Shown here one piece after another: positions 47,036-56,993 of a stretch of 64,000 nucleotides of DNA. How positions within the stretch are numbered: the first letter of the stretch is position 1; every line of letters starts with the position of its first letter. A program made the position numbers and the translations under genes. The DNA lies in NCBI GenBank assembly GCA_037046615.1, contig JBAOHD010000018.1:1-64000 (forward strand), read 5' to 3'. A model generated the notes under the pieces. That model worked only from the letters and a program-made list of their open reading frames with translations. It made no database searches and was not told the origin of the DNA. This DNA comes from Phosphoribacter sp037046615. GTDB lineage: Bacteria; Actinomycetota; Actinomycetes; Actinomycetales; Dermatophilaceae.

Positions 47036-49501
47036 ATGACTACATCCGAAGGAAGGCCAGCAGTGGCACTTAAGAAATCTGACCTCTACAGTTCGCTGTG
47101 GAAGTCGTGTGATGAGCTGCGCGGAGGGATGGATGCGAGTCAGTACAAGGACTACATCCTTACGCTTCTTTTCGTTAAATACGTTTCCGATAAGGCCAAG
47201 GTCAGCAAGGGTGACAGTCTCGTTGACGTGCCGGCCGGTGCTTCGTTTGATGACATGCTCGCCGCAAAAGGTGACAAGGAGATCGGTGATCGCTTCAACA
47301 AGATCATCGCCAAACTTGCCGACGTCAATAAGCTGCGAAATGTCATCGACCAGGCTGACTTCAACGATGAGGAGAAGCTCGGTAAGGGCAAGGAGATGCA
47401 GGATCGCCTCTCTAAGCTCGTAACGATCTTCAGCGACCTGGACTTTCGCGGGTCTCGCGCCGAAGGCGACGACCTGTTGGGCGACGCGTACGAGTACCTC
47501 ATGCGCCACTTTGCAACCGAGTCGGGCAAGAGCAAGGGGCAGTTCTACACGCCCGGGGAAGTCTCTCGGATCCTCGCCAAGGTAGTGGGGATCGACGCGT
47601 CAACGAAGCAGGACCAGACCGTCTATGACCCTGCCTGCGGCTCGGGATCCCTCCTCCTCAAGGCTGCTTCCGAAGCCCCGCGAGGCCTGACGATCTACGG
47701 CCAGGAGAAGGACGTCGCGACTTGGGCGCTGGCCAGGATGAACATGATCCTCCACAACAATGAAATCGCCGATATACAGAAGGGCGATGTGATCGCCAGC
47801 CCACAGTTCACGAACGGGGCGCACCTGAGAACCTTTGACTACGTGGTCATGAACCCACCGTTCTCGACCAAGTCGTGGAACAACGGGCTGGAGAACGAAT
47901 ACGACCGCTTCGAGTACGGATACCCCCCTGACAAGAACGGTGACTACGCATTCTTGCTTCATGCACTCAAGTCACTGAAGAGCAAGGGCAAGGCCGCAAT
48001 CATCATGCCGCATGGCGTGCTGTTCCGAGGCAACGCCGAGGCCACCATCCGCACGCGCCTGCTGAAGCATGGATTCGTCAAGGGTGTCATCGGCCTACCG
48101 TCGAATCTTTTCTACGGGACTGGCATCCCAGCCTGCATCGTCATCCTCGACAAGGAGAATGCCGTCGCTCGCACCGGTGTGTTCATGATCGATGCTTCAA
48201 AGGGCTTCCTAAAGGACGGCAACAAGAACCGCCTCCGAAGCCAGGACATCCACAAGATTGTGGACACGTTCAATAAGCAACACGAGGTCGAAGGCTTTTC
48301 TCGCATGGTTCCTATGAGCGAGATCGCCGACCCGAAGAATGACTACAACCTCAACATTCCGCGCTACATCGATTCTTCTGAACCCGAGGACCTTCAGGAT
48401 CTCCACGCTCACTTGCATGGTGGCATTCCAGAGCGCGACCTAGACGCTCTCGATGGCTACTGGGACGCTTTTCCAGCCCTTCGCGGCCAGCTTTTCAATG
48501 CGAACCGGCCCGGCTACAGCGATCTCACTATTGACGTGAGCGAGGTGCAGCAGGCGATCCTTGACTCGACCGAGTTCCGGAAGTTCGCCAAAGAAGCCCA
48601 CGAACTCACCGCAGAATGGTTTGGGACCCATCGCGACAAACTCTCGGCGATTGACGAGAAGACAAAACCAAACGATCTGATTGCCGCCGTCAGCGACGAC
48701 CTCCTTGAGCGGTTCAAGGCGGTCCCGCTGCTGGACGAGTACGACGTTTACGAGCAGCTCATGACCTACTGGCACAACACTCTGCATGACGACGTCTTCC
48801 TCATCATGAACGACGGGTGGCTTAAGGCCGCCAAGCCGCGCAACACCATCGAGGACAAGGACCGCAAGCTCACTGAGACACCGGACCTCGTTATAGGCAG
48901 CGGACGCAACGCGCAGAAGTACAAGATGGATCTGGTTCCGCCAGCGCTGATCGTCTCGCGCTATTTCGCCGAGGAGCAGACCCACCTTGACGGCCTCACG
49001 GCTGAGGCTGCGGCAGCAACGCGGGCTGTCGAGGAGTACGTCGAGGAACACGCCGTTGAGGACGGGCTCCTTGCTGACGCCATGGACGACGACAGGATCT
49101 CCAAGGCCCTCGCGTGTGCCCGACTGCGCATCGCCAAGTTCGAGAAGGCCGACCAGGACGAAATTGCGGCTCTGGAGCGTGTCATCAAGCTCTACGACAA
49201 CGAGGCGGCCGCCAAAAAGGCCGTCAAGGATGCTCAGGCCGAGCTTGATCTCGCCACTCTCAACAAGTACGGGGAGATCTCCGAATCGGATGTTAAGAGT
49301 ATTGTGTTGGACGACAAGTGGGATGCGACTATCACCCGCAGAGTCGGGGGCGAGGTCAATGCGCTGACACTGGCACTTGTTAGGCGCATTCAGCAACTGG
49401 GCGAGCGTTACGAAAAGACGGTCGGCGATCTCGCTCATGAGCTAGTACAGCTCGAAGCGAGGGTCGGTGGCCATCTAGCCGACATGGGAGTCGAACCGTG
49501 A
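47036..49501 (+). CDS. hsdM: Type I restriction-modification DNA methyltransferase subunit HsdM
   Basis: 821 residues, frame intact. The N-terminal helical domain (SDLYSSLWKSCDELRGGMDA, YILTLLFVKYVSD) is followed by the methylase core: FYTPGEVSRILAKVV, SAM motif I YDPACGSGSLLLKAA and catalytic motif IV VVMNPPFSTKSW for N6-adenine. The C-terminal ~330 residues form a long helical extension with coiled coil, making it longer than classic HsdM (~500). It lacks frame breaks, in contrast to its neighbours, and is AT-richer. The stop overlaps the hsdS GTG. It methylates the recognition site together with HsdS. Confidence 0.96.
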   Translation: MTTSEGRPAVALKKSDLYSSLWKSCDELRGGMDASQYKDYILTLLFVKYVSDKAKVSKGDSLVDVPAGASFDDMLAAKGDKEIGDRFNKIIAKLADVNKLRNVIDQADFNDEEKLGKGKEMQDRLSKLVTIFSDLDFRGSRAEGDDLLGDAYEYLMRHFATESGKSKGQFYTPGEVSRILAKVVGIDASTKQDQTVYDPACGSGSLLLKAASEAPRGLTIYGQEKDVATWALARMNMILHNNEIADIQKGDVIASPQFTNGAHLRTFDYVVMNPPFSTKSWNNGLENEYDRFEYGYPPDKNGDYAFLLHALKSLKSKGKAAIIMPHGVLFRGNAEATIRTRLLKHGFVKGVIGLPSNLFYGTGIPACIVILDKENAVARTGVFMIDASKGFLKDGNKNRLRSQDIHKIVDTFNKQHEVEGFSRMVPMSEIADPKNDYNLNIPRYIDSSEPEDLQDLHAHLHGGIPERDLDALDGYWDAFPALRGQLFNANRPGYSDLTIDVSEVQQAILDSTEFRKFAKEAHELTAEWFGTHRDKLSAIDEKTKPNDLIAAVSDDLLERFKAVPLLDEYDVYEQLMTYWHNTLHDDVFLIMNDGWLKAAKPRNTIEDKDRKLTETPDLVIGSGRNAQKYKMDLVPPALIVSRYFAEEQTHLDGLTAEAAAATRAVEEYVEEHAVEDGLLADAMDDDRISKALACARLRIAKFEKADQDEIAALERVIKLYDNEAAAKKAVKDAQAELDLATLNKYGEISESDVKSIVLDDKWDATITRRVGGEVNALTLALVRRIQQLGERYEKTVGDLAHELVQLEARVGGHLADMGVEP

Positions 49502-50734
49502 GCGTGCCTGTTCGATTGCGGGATCTCGGTTCCACATACGGTGGGCTGACCGGCAAGACCAAGGTTGACTTCGGGCGCGGATCAGCGTCATTCGTCACCT
49601 TCTTAGAAGTCATCAATAACACTCGACTACGTGGGACGCACCTCCAGCGTGTGCGTATCCGGAAGGGTGAGCGCCAGAACCGCGTCCACCGTGGCGACAT
49701 CCTCTTCAACGGCTCATCTGAGACCCCCGATGAGGTGGCTCTCTCAGCCGTCGTTGACTTCGATCCCGACTCTACGACCTACCTCAACAGCTTTTGCTTT
49801 GGATACCGACTTAGACCAGACGCGCAAGTAGATCCGACATACCTCGCGTATCTCTTCAGGTCCGGAGCTGGACGCGCCTTGGTCGCGTCGCTGGCGCAAG
49901 GCGCAATTCGGTACAACATCGCAAAGACCAAGTTCCTGAACGTCGAACTGCTGCTCCCAACCATAACGCGCCAACTCGAGATAGCGGCGGCGCTATCGGA
50001 TGCGGACGATCTGATCGTTTCATTCGAGCGGCTCATCTCTAAGAAGCATGCGCTGAAAGTTGGAATGATGCAGCAGCTTCTGACTGGCAGAACACGGCTC
50101 CCAGGATTCACTGATCCATGGTCGAGCACGACCCTCGGGCAGCTCGGCGTCTTCTTCAAGGGAAGAGGCGTCAGGCGTGACGACGTGCGATCAACTGGCA
50201 TCGGTTGTATTCGATATGGCGAGCTATATACGGAATTCGACAATTACACATCAACGACTCGGTCGTTCGTCAGCAGTGATATTGCCGCTACAGCATTGCC
50301 GATCCGTTGGGGTGACCTACTTTTTGCTGGGTCCGGCGAGACGCGCGAAGAAATCGGGATGTGCGTAGCGTTCGTGGGAGACGACGCGGCCGTGGCTGGC
50401 GGCGACATCGTGGTTCTCCGGGGCGCCTCGTTCAACCCGGTATATCTCGCCACACTTGCGAACACGCCAGATGGTCGCCGACCAGAAGGCTCGGAGCGGG
50501 CCAGGGCGACGCTGTGGTCCACATCAGCAGCCGAGCACTGGGGGCGTTAACTGTCTCCATTCCTTCGACGCCCCGAGCAAGATGCGATTGCCGAAGTGAT
50601 AGTTGATGCTGATCAATGAGCTCATGACGCTTCGCGCACGTTTAATGAAGGCGAAGGCAGTCAAAGACGGGCATGATGCAGGAGCTCTTGACTGGCCGCA
50701 CGCAGCATACCAGAGCGGAGGGCGCATCGCATGA
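49498..50734 (+). CDS. hsdS: Type I specificity subunit HsdS (frameshifts near 50480 and 50600)
   Basis: About 411 residues. The first target-recognition domain opens VRLRDLGSTYGGLTGKTKVD, followed by the central conserved helix (QLEIAAALSDADDLIVSFER and GMMQQLLTGRTRLPGF). The second recognition domain (WSSTTLGQLGVFFKGRGVRR) ends in the second conserved helix (ALTVSIPSTP then EQDAIAEVIVDAD, LMTLRARLMKAKAVKDG). Two or three one-base breaks lie in the last 250 bp. The last frame ends with an ATGA overlap to the next gene at 50731. It determines DNA target choice for methylation and cutting. Confidence 0.9.
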
Positions 50735-51711
50735 GCACCGGCAAGTCAGTTCGGCTGTTTCTTGGCCGATGGGACGCCTGGCGGACTCCTGACCGCCGAG
50801 ATCATGAACTGGACGGGCCACATCGTGGCTGCTCCGCGATCGGATCTGGCTGCACTGCTGAAGCGTCCGAAGTACGAGTCGCACCGGCATCTACATCTTG
50901 CTCGGTGACGATCCGGACAGCCTTGGGTGGGCAGATTGCCTACGTCGGCGAGGGCGACGACGTGGGCAAGCGGCTGTACCAGCACGCTCGCTCGGAGGAC
51001 CAGGGCGGCAAGGACTTCTGGGATCGAGCGATCGTGCTGACGAGCAAGGACACCAACCTGACCAAGGCTCACGCTCGCTACCTGGAGAGTCGATTTCATC
51101 ACGCCTCGCCTCAGCAGGCCAGCCGCGCGCGTCTCTACCAACTGGCACCGCCCCGGCTCCGATCGTCCTCCCTGAGGCGGACGTCTCGGACATGGAGTAC
51201 TTCATCGAGCAGGCGAAGATCGTGCTGCCCGTGCTGGGCGTCAACCTGTTCCGGCACCGCTTGCGACTCATCCTGTCGCGATCGCGCGACCGGGTCGCAA
51301 GCGCTCACGTCGCAGTCCAGGATGCCTCGCCGGTCTTCGAGCTGACGCCTGAAGAAAGAGCGGCGTTCGTTGCTACCGCGCAAGAAGTCGACGGAGAGTT
51401 CACGGTTCTGCGGGGTTCAGCCGGCGCGGTTCGCACTGGGTCCGGAGTGGACGACGGTCATAGCCGCACGGGACTGCGGGCGAAGCTGGAGCAGGACGGA
51501 ACGCTTGTGAGCTCACGACAGACGGCAAGACCATGCGGTTCGCCACGATCGCATGTGTTCGCCAGCCCAAGCGCCGCAGCTGCGGTCGTGCTCGGGCGCA
51601 GCTGCGAACGGACGCAGTGAATGGCTGGTCCAGGGAGGCCGGCCTCACCTACGGTCACATGGGAGAGCTCAGGGCAGTCGATGACGTCAGTGGAGGGGTC
51701 GTCAAGGATGA
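50731..51711 (+). CDS. GIY-YIG nuclease-family protein embedded in the type I operon (frameshifted)
   Basis: About 325 residues between hsdS and hsdR. The GIY-YIG core is complete: GIYILLGDDP, then IAYVGEGDDVGKRLYQHA with the YVG and the Arg, and KAHARYLESRF with the metal-binding Glu. A C-terminal region (EVDGEFTVL, LRAKLEQDGTLV, then SPSAAAAVVLGRS) follows, a substrate-binding-like domain seen with such nucleases. Frame breaks near 50800, 50880, 51130, 51270 and later. The ATG overlaps hsdS and the stop overlaps hsdR (ATGA, 51708-51711). It may be an accessory nuclease of the restriction complex. Confidence 0.82.
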
Positions 51712-54700
51712 GCGACGTCGGCCAGATCGAGCGCAAAGCCCAAGACCGGGTCGTCAAGCTGTTCAAGGAGCCAGCTCGGCTACGAGTATGTCGGCAACTG
51801 GGAGTACCGCGAAGGCAACGTCGAACGTCGAAGTAGACCTGCTGACGCAGAACCTGCAGGCGCGCGGTTACGACGACAACCTGATCAACAAGCGCGCTCG
51901 ACCAAGCTTCAAGAGCGACGCCGTCGCTCGGCGGCGGCCACGATCTCTACGAAGCGAACCGGGATGTCTACCGGCCTGCTGCGCTACGGCGTGAAGGTCA
52001 AGCCCGGCATCGGCGAGCAGACCGAGACGGTCTGGCTGATCGACTGGGTCAACCCCGAGGCCAACCACTTCGCGGTTGCCGAGGAAGTCACGGTTCTCGG
52101 GCAGCACACCAAGCGGCCCGACGTCGTGCTCTACGTGAACGGCATCGCGCTTGGTGACGCTGGAGCTGAAGCGGTCCAAGGTCGCCGTCTCGGAGGGCAT
52201 CCGGCAGACGATCGGCAATCAGAAGCCCGAGTTCATTCGCCCGTTCTTCTCGACGGTGCAGTTGGTGTTGGCCGGCAACGACGTCGAAGGCCTGCGCTAC
52301 GGCGTGATCGACACGCCCGAGAAGTACTGGCTCGACGTGGACGGAGGACTCAGCCGATCGAGGATCCGCTCGATCGTGCGCTCTCGCAGATGTGCTCCAA
52401 GGACCGCTTGCTCGAGCTGATCCACGACTTCATGGTCTTCGACGCGGGCGTGAAGAAGACCGCGCGCCACAACCAGTACTTCGGCGTGAAGGCCGCACAG
52501 GCACGGATCGCCAAGCGCGAGGGCGGCATCATCTGGCACACCCAAGGCTCCGGCAAGTCCCTGACGATGGTGTGGCTGGCCAAGTGGATCCGTGAACACC
52601 AGGACGATGCGAGGGTTCTGCTGATCACCGACCGCACCGAGCTCGACGATCAGATCGAGAAGCGTCTTCAGCGGCGTCAACGAGTACGATCTACCGCACC
52701 AAGCAGCGGCGCCGACCTGCTCGACACGCTTGAACAAGTCGCAGGAGTGGCTGATCTGTTCGCTGGTCCACAAGTTCCGCGGCTCCGATGACGACACTCA
52801 GCTCGGACGAGGCCGAGTGCGGACTTCATCGCGGAGCTGAACGCCAAGATGCCGAAGGACTTCAAGGCCAAGGGCAACCTGTTCGTCTTCGTCGACGAGG
52901 CCCACCGCACCCAGTCGGGCAAGATGCACGACGCCATGAAGCAGCTCCTGCCCGGAGCGATGTTCATCGGCTTCACCGGCACGCCGCTGCTCAAGGCGGA
53001 CAAGGCCACGAGCATCGAGACCTTCGGCTCGTTCATCCACACCTACAAGTTCGACGAGGCCGTTGAGGACGGCGTCGTGCTCGACCTGCGCTACGAGGCC
53101 CGCAACATCGACCAGGACCTCACCTCCCCGGAGCAAGGTCGACAAGTGGTTCGAGGCCAAGACCAAGGGCATGACCGACCTGTCCAAGGCCGAGCTGAAG
53201 AAGCGCTGGGGCACCATGCAGAAGGTCGTCAGCTCGCGAGCCGCGGGCCAAGCAGATCGTCGACGACATCCTGCTCGACATGGAGACCAAGCCCCGCCTG
53301 ATGGACGGGCGTGGCAACGCCATGCTGGTCGGCGCCGAGCATCTACCAGGCGTGCAAGTTCTACGAGCTGTTCTGTCAGCGCCGGCTTCAAGGGCAAGTG
53401 CGCCATCGTCACCAGCTACGACGCCGCAACGCCAGCGACATCTCCAAGGAGGACTCGGGCGAGGGCAAGACCGAGAAGCTCCGCCAGTACGACATCTACC
53501 GGCAGATGCTGGCCGACTACTTCGGCGAGTCCGCAGACGACGCGATGAGCAAGGTCGAGCAGTTCGAGAAGGAGGTCAAGGAGCAGTTCGTCAAGCAGCC
53601 CGGCCAGATGCGGCTGCTCATCGTCGTCGACAAGCTCCTCACCGGCTTCGACGCCCCGAGCGCCACCTACCTCTACATCGACAAGAAGATGCAGCGACCA
53701 CGGCCTGTTCCAGGCCATCTGCCGGGTCAACCGCCTCGACGGTGACGACAAGGACTACGGCTACATCGTCGACTACCAGCGACCTGTTCAACTCGCTGCG
53801 AGGCGGCCATCACCGACTACACCAGTCGGGTGCGCTCGACGGCTACGAGAAGAAGGACATCGAAGGTCTGCTCGACCGACCGCATCGAGAAGGCTCGCGA
53901 AGACCTCGATGAGGCGCTGGAACGCATCCGGGCGCTTGTGCGAGCCGGTCGCGCCGCCGAAGAGCACCCTGCAGTACCAGCACTACTTCTGTGCTGCTGA
54001 ACACGGCAACGCCGAGCAGCTCAAGGCCAACGAGCCCAAGCGCGTCGAGCTCTACAAAGCCGTCGCCGCGGTCACGCGAGCCTACGGCGAACCTCGCCAA
54101 CGAGATGAGCCGCCGCCGGATACACCGCCGAGCGAGGCCGAAGCGATCCGCAAGCGAGATCGCTCACTACGTCGACGTGCGCGCCGAGGTCAAGCTCGGC
54201 GCTGGCGAAGACGTCGACTTCAAGCAGTACGAGGCCGGCATGCGGTTCCTGCTCGACACCTACATCCAGGCCGACGCCTCCGAGGTCGTCTCGGACTTCG
54301 AGGACACCGGCCTCATCGACCTGATCGTCAAGCTCGGCGCCGGGCGCGCTCGACAAGCTGCCCGACGGGCATCAAGAAGGACCCCGAGGCCGTCGCCGAG
54401 ACGATCACCAACAACATGCGCAAGGTGATCATCGACGAGCGAGCCATGAACCCGAAGTACTACGACCGGATGAGCGAGCTGCTCGACGCCATCATCGAAG
54501 AGCGCCGCCAGGGCGCGCTCGACTACCAGGAGTACCTCGCGAAGCTGCTCGACGCCGCCAAGAAGCTCGGCAACGAGGAGTCCGACACCGAGTACCCCGA
54601 CGTGGGCCGACAACGGTGCGCAAGCGCGCGCTCGTCGACTTCTTCTTCCCAGACGAGCAGACCTGGCCGTCGAGATCGACACCGCCGTCCGGCACACCAA

Positions 54701-54835
54701 GCCCGACTCATGGGTCGGCAACCCGATGAAGGAGAAGATAGTTCGCAACGCGCATGCGCAGCGGCGCTGCCCGAAGACTTCGACCGGCTCGACGAACTGT
54801 TCGAGCTGGTGAAGGCTCGCGATGAGTACCGCTAG
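51708..54835 (+). CDS. hsdR: Type I restriction endonuclease/translocase subunit HsdR (heavily frameshifted)
   Basis: About 1,035 residues when read across at least 20 one-base breaks. The N-terminal nuclease has RPDVVLYVNGIALVTLELKR (D...ExK). The motor shows Walker A IIWHTQGSGKSLTMVWL, RVLLITDRTELDDQI, DEAH in FVDEAHRTQSGKMHD, FTGTPLLKADK, and LLIVVDKLLTGFDAP. A helical C-terminus (KYYDRMSELLDAIIEERRQG) binds the methylase core. Typical repairs are GCTT[G]GTG near 52153 and ATGC[A]GCG near 53696. Break density here is the highest in the window. It translocates DNA and cuts unmodified sites with HsdM/HsdS. Confidence 0.92.
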
Positions 54836-55567
54836 CGCCTACCTGACGGTGCGCGGGCATCGACATCGACGTCGTCTACAAGGACATCAAGAACCTGCAC
54901 ATCGGGGTCTACCCGCCGCTCGGACGGGTCCGTGTCGCAGCGCCCGAACGAGCTCGACGACGATCAAGTACGTCTGGCCGTCATCCAGCGCCTGTCCTGG
55001 ATCAAACGCCAGCAACGAGCCAGCTGCAGGCCGCCGAGCGCCAGACGCGAGCGCGAGATGGTCACCGGGGAGTCCCACTATGTCTGGGGCGTCCGACGCC
55101 GCGCTCAAGGTCGTCGAACGCCCCGGCCGGAGCCACACTTCGAGACTGATGGTGACCGACTGGTGCTCTACGCGCCTGCAGGATACCACGGTCGCGCAGC
55201 GCCAGAGCAGTGCTCGATCGCTGGTACCGGGCACAGCTGCGGTCGAGTCGATCCCCGCCCTGATCGCGACGATGGGAGCCCGATCATCGGTGTGTCAGTA
55301 CCGAAGTGGAGCATCCGACGCATGAAGACCAAGTGGGGCTCTTGCAACCGCGAGACTGGGCACATCTGGTTCAACGTCGAACTGGCCAAGAAGCACCCGG
55401 AATGCCTGGAGTACATCGTCGTGCACGAGATGACGCACCATCTCGAGCGCGGCCACGGTGAGCGCTTCGCCAAGTTGATGGACACATACCTCCCCGACTG
55501 GCGCAGTCGACGCGATCAGCTCAACAGTTCTCCTCTGCCGGAGGAGGACTGGTCGGATCGTGGCTAA
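54822..55567 (+). CDS. YgjP-type (M48-like) metallopeptidase of the restriction operon (frameshifted 5' half)
   Basis: About 245 residues. The ATG at 54822 overlaps the end of hsdR by 14 bp in another frame. The N-terminal part (YLTVRGIDIDVVYKDIKNLH, then IGVYPPLGRVRVAAP) changes frame several times until about 55300. The second half is clean: KWSIRRMKTKWGSCNRETGH and the zinc motif HEMTHHLERGHGERF. Genes of this type often follow hsdR in actinobacterial type I operons; the substrate is unknown. It is a different sequence from the host copy at 26.8 kb. It overlaps the next gene by 8 bp. Confidence 0.88.
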
Positions 55568-56759
55568 CCTCGACAACACGACCAAGCTGAAGCTTGAATC
55601 GCTCCTGAGTACGAGCGGCGGATATGTGCTTGACCTTTCGAATGCTGCCTTCGCCGACTTCGTCCAAACCTCGATTGGCATCCATCCATATGAGAAGTAC
55701 GGCAGCGATCTCTCCAAGGCCAAGTTGCTGCGAGTTATCTGGGAACGGGAGCCCAATGCATCTGTCTGCAGGCTCAACTTGGACCTGCTGGAGCACATGC
55801 GTGTGACGAGGCTGCTCGCCAATGACGTGCTCTCAGAGGCCGAGGAGACCTTGCGTCGGGAGTTGGTCGATCAGTTCGCGGAGCAGGCGGAGGAGCGATC
55901 AATGCGAAGCGATGCTGGAGCGCCAGTGACTTTCACGACTGAGGCTTCGGTCACGGCGAACAAGATCCAGATCGAGATCCATGACGATATCTATGATCAC
56001 ATCGGCCAATACCTTGCGACCGGAGACTTCTTCCACGCCGTAGAGGAGTCCTACAAGCTCGTCCGGGAGAAGCTCCGAGAGGTCACAGGCCACGAGAAGG
56101 CTTCGGACGTCTTCAATAACAGTGCCCAGAACGTCGCCCACTCCAAGGCTCTGTTCGGCAAGGCGACACCTGCTACAGCTGCCGAGGCGGACTTCTTTCG
56201 AGGCATCGGCTACCTGCACTTGGGCGTGCAACACCTGCGCAACGAGAAGGCGCACACTCCGGCGTCTCCGATCGACCCCAACCTGGCTATCCACTACATC
56301 GCCTTGGCAAGCCTGGCCTACGACCTGATCACTCGGTACGTCGGCGACGAGACGATCCAGGAGATTGAAGACCTCGTTCGAGCGAAGCGTCGCGGCTACC
56401 GATCCGCGACTGCGTTCTACAACGACTTCGAGAACGGCAAATGGCTTAAGACGCTGGACTTGCCCGTCAACCTCCACTCGTCGTCGGTTCGGAAGGTACT
56501 TAAGAAGAAGTGGATGGACGATGCCGACTTCACGCGGAGTTGGGACCACAGCAACGTCGTCCTTATGCAGTTCGAACTTGTTGCCGTCGAGTTGACGTCG
56601 GAGGACATCGACCGTCTGTTGGACTTGCCGACTCGCGACTCGTATGGGAACGATCAGCAAGCTGGGATGTTGCCGTTTCTCGAGTTCATTCAGCAGGAGT
56701 ACCCGGAGAAGATCTCGCCAAAGGCTGAACGCTGGATCAGTGACAACACCCGTGACTGA
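55560..56759 (+). CDS. AbiJ-N-like/TIGR02391-like protein, possible abortive-infection effector
   Basis: 399 residues, frame intact. The first ~90 residues (YVLDLSNAAFADFVQTSIGI, then HPYEKYGSDLSKAKLLRVIW) resemble the AbiJ N-terminal domain. Residues ~135-255 resemble TIGR02391/Ymh: DDIYDHIGQYLATGDFFHAV, EESYKLVREKLREVTGHEKA, then YLHLGVQHLRNEKAHTP, the RNxxAH-type motif shared with HEPN-like RNases. A further ~140 residues (FYNDFENGKWLKTLDLPVNL) are unassigned. It is coupled to the metallopeptidase (8-bp overlap) as the last gene of the restriction operon, which fits a back-up defence. Domain calls are from memory of the families. Confidence 0.7.
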   Translation: MANLDNTTKLKLESLLSTSGGYVLDLSNAAFADFVQTSIGIHPYEKYGSDLSKAKLLRVIWEREPNASVCRLNLDLLEHMRVTRLLANDVLSEAEETLRRELVDQFAEQAEERSMRSDAGAPVTFTTEASVTANKIQIEIHDDIYDHIGQYLATGDFFHAVEESYKLVREKLREVTGHEKASDVFNNSAQNVAHSKALFGKATPATAAEADFFRGIGYLHLGVQHLRNEKAHTPASPIDPNLAIHYIALASLAYDLITRYVGDETIQEIEDLVRAKRRGYRSATAFYNDFENGKWLKTLDLPVNLHSSSVRKVLKKKWMDDADFTRSWDHSNVVLMQFELVAVELTSEDIDRLLDLPTRDSYGNDQQAGMLPFLEFIQQEYPEKISPKAERWISDNTRD

Positions 56760-56993
56760 GTGATCAGGTTGGTCGCTGGCCCTGTCGGGTCGTGGCCGCA
56801 TGAGTCGCCACTAGCGACGAGGACGAAGCCGGACACCGCGAGTCTGCAGGGCCCGGTTGACTGTCGTCGGTGCGGAGTCGAGCTGCTTTGCGACCCGAGC
56901 CAGTGACAGGCCGGACTCATACAGCCGAACAGCTGCGTCGATCTCAATCTCGTTGAGGCCTTGGCGACGCAGCGGCACGCCCGCGAGTAATTG

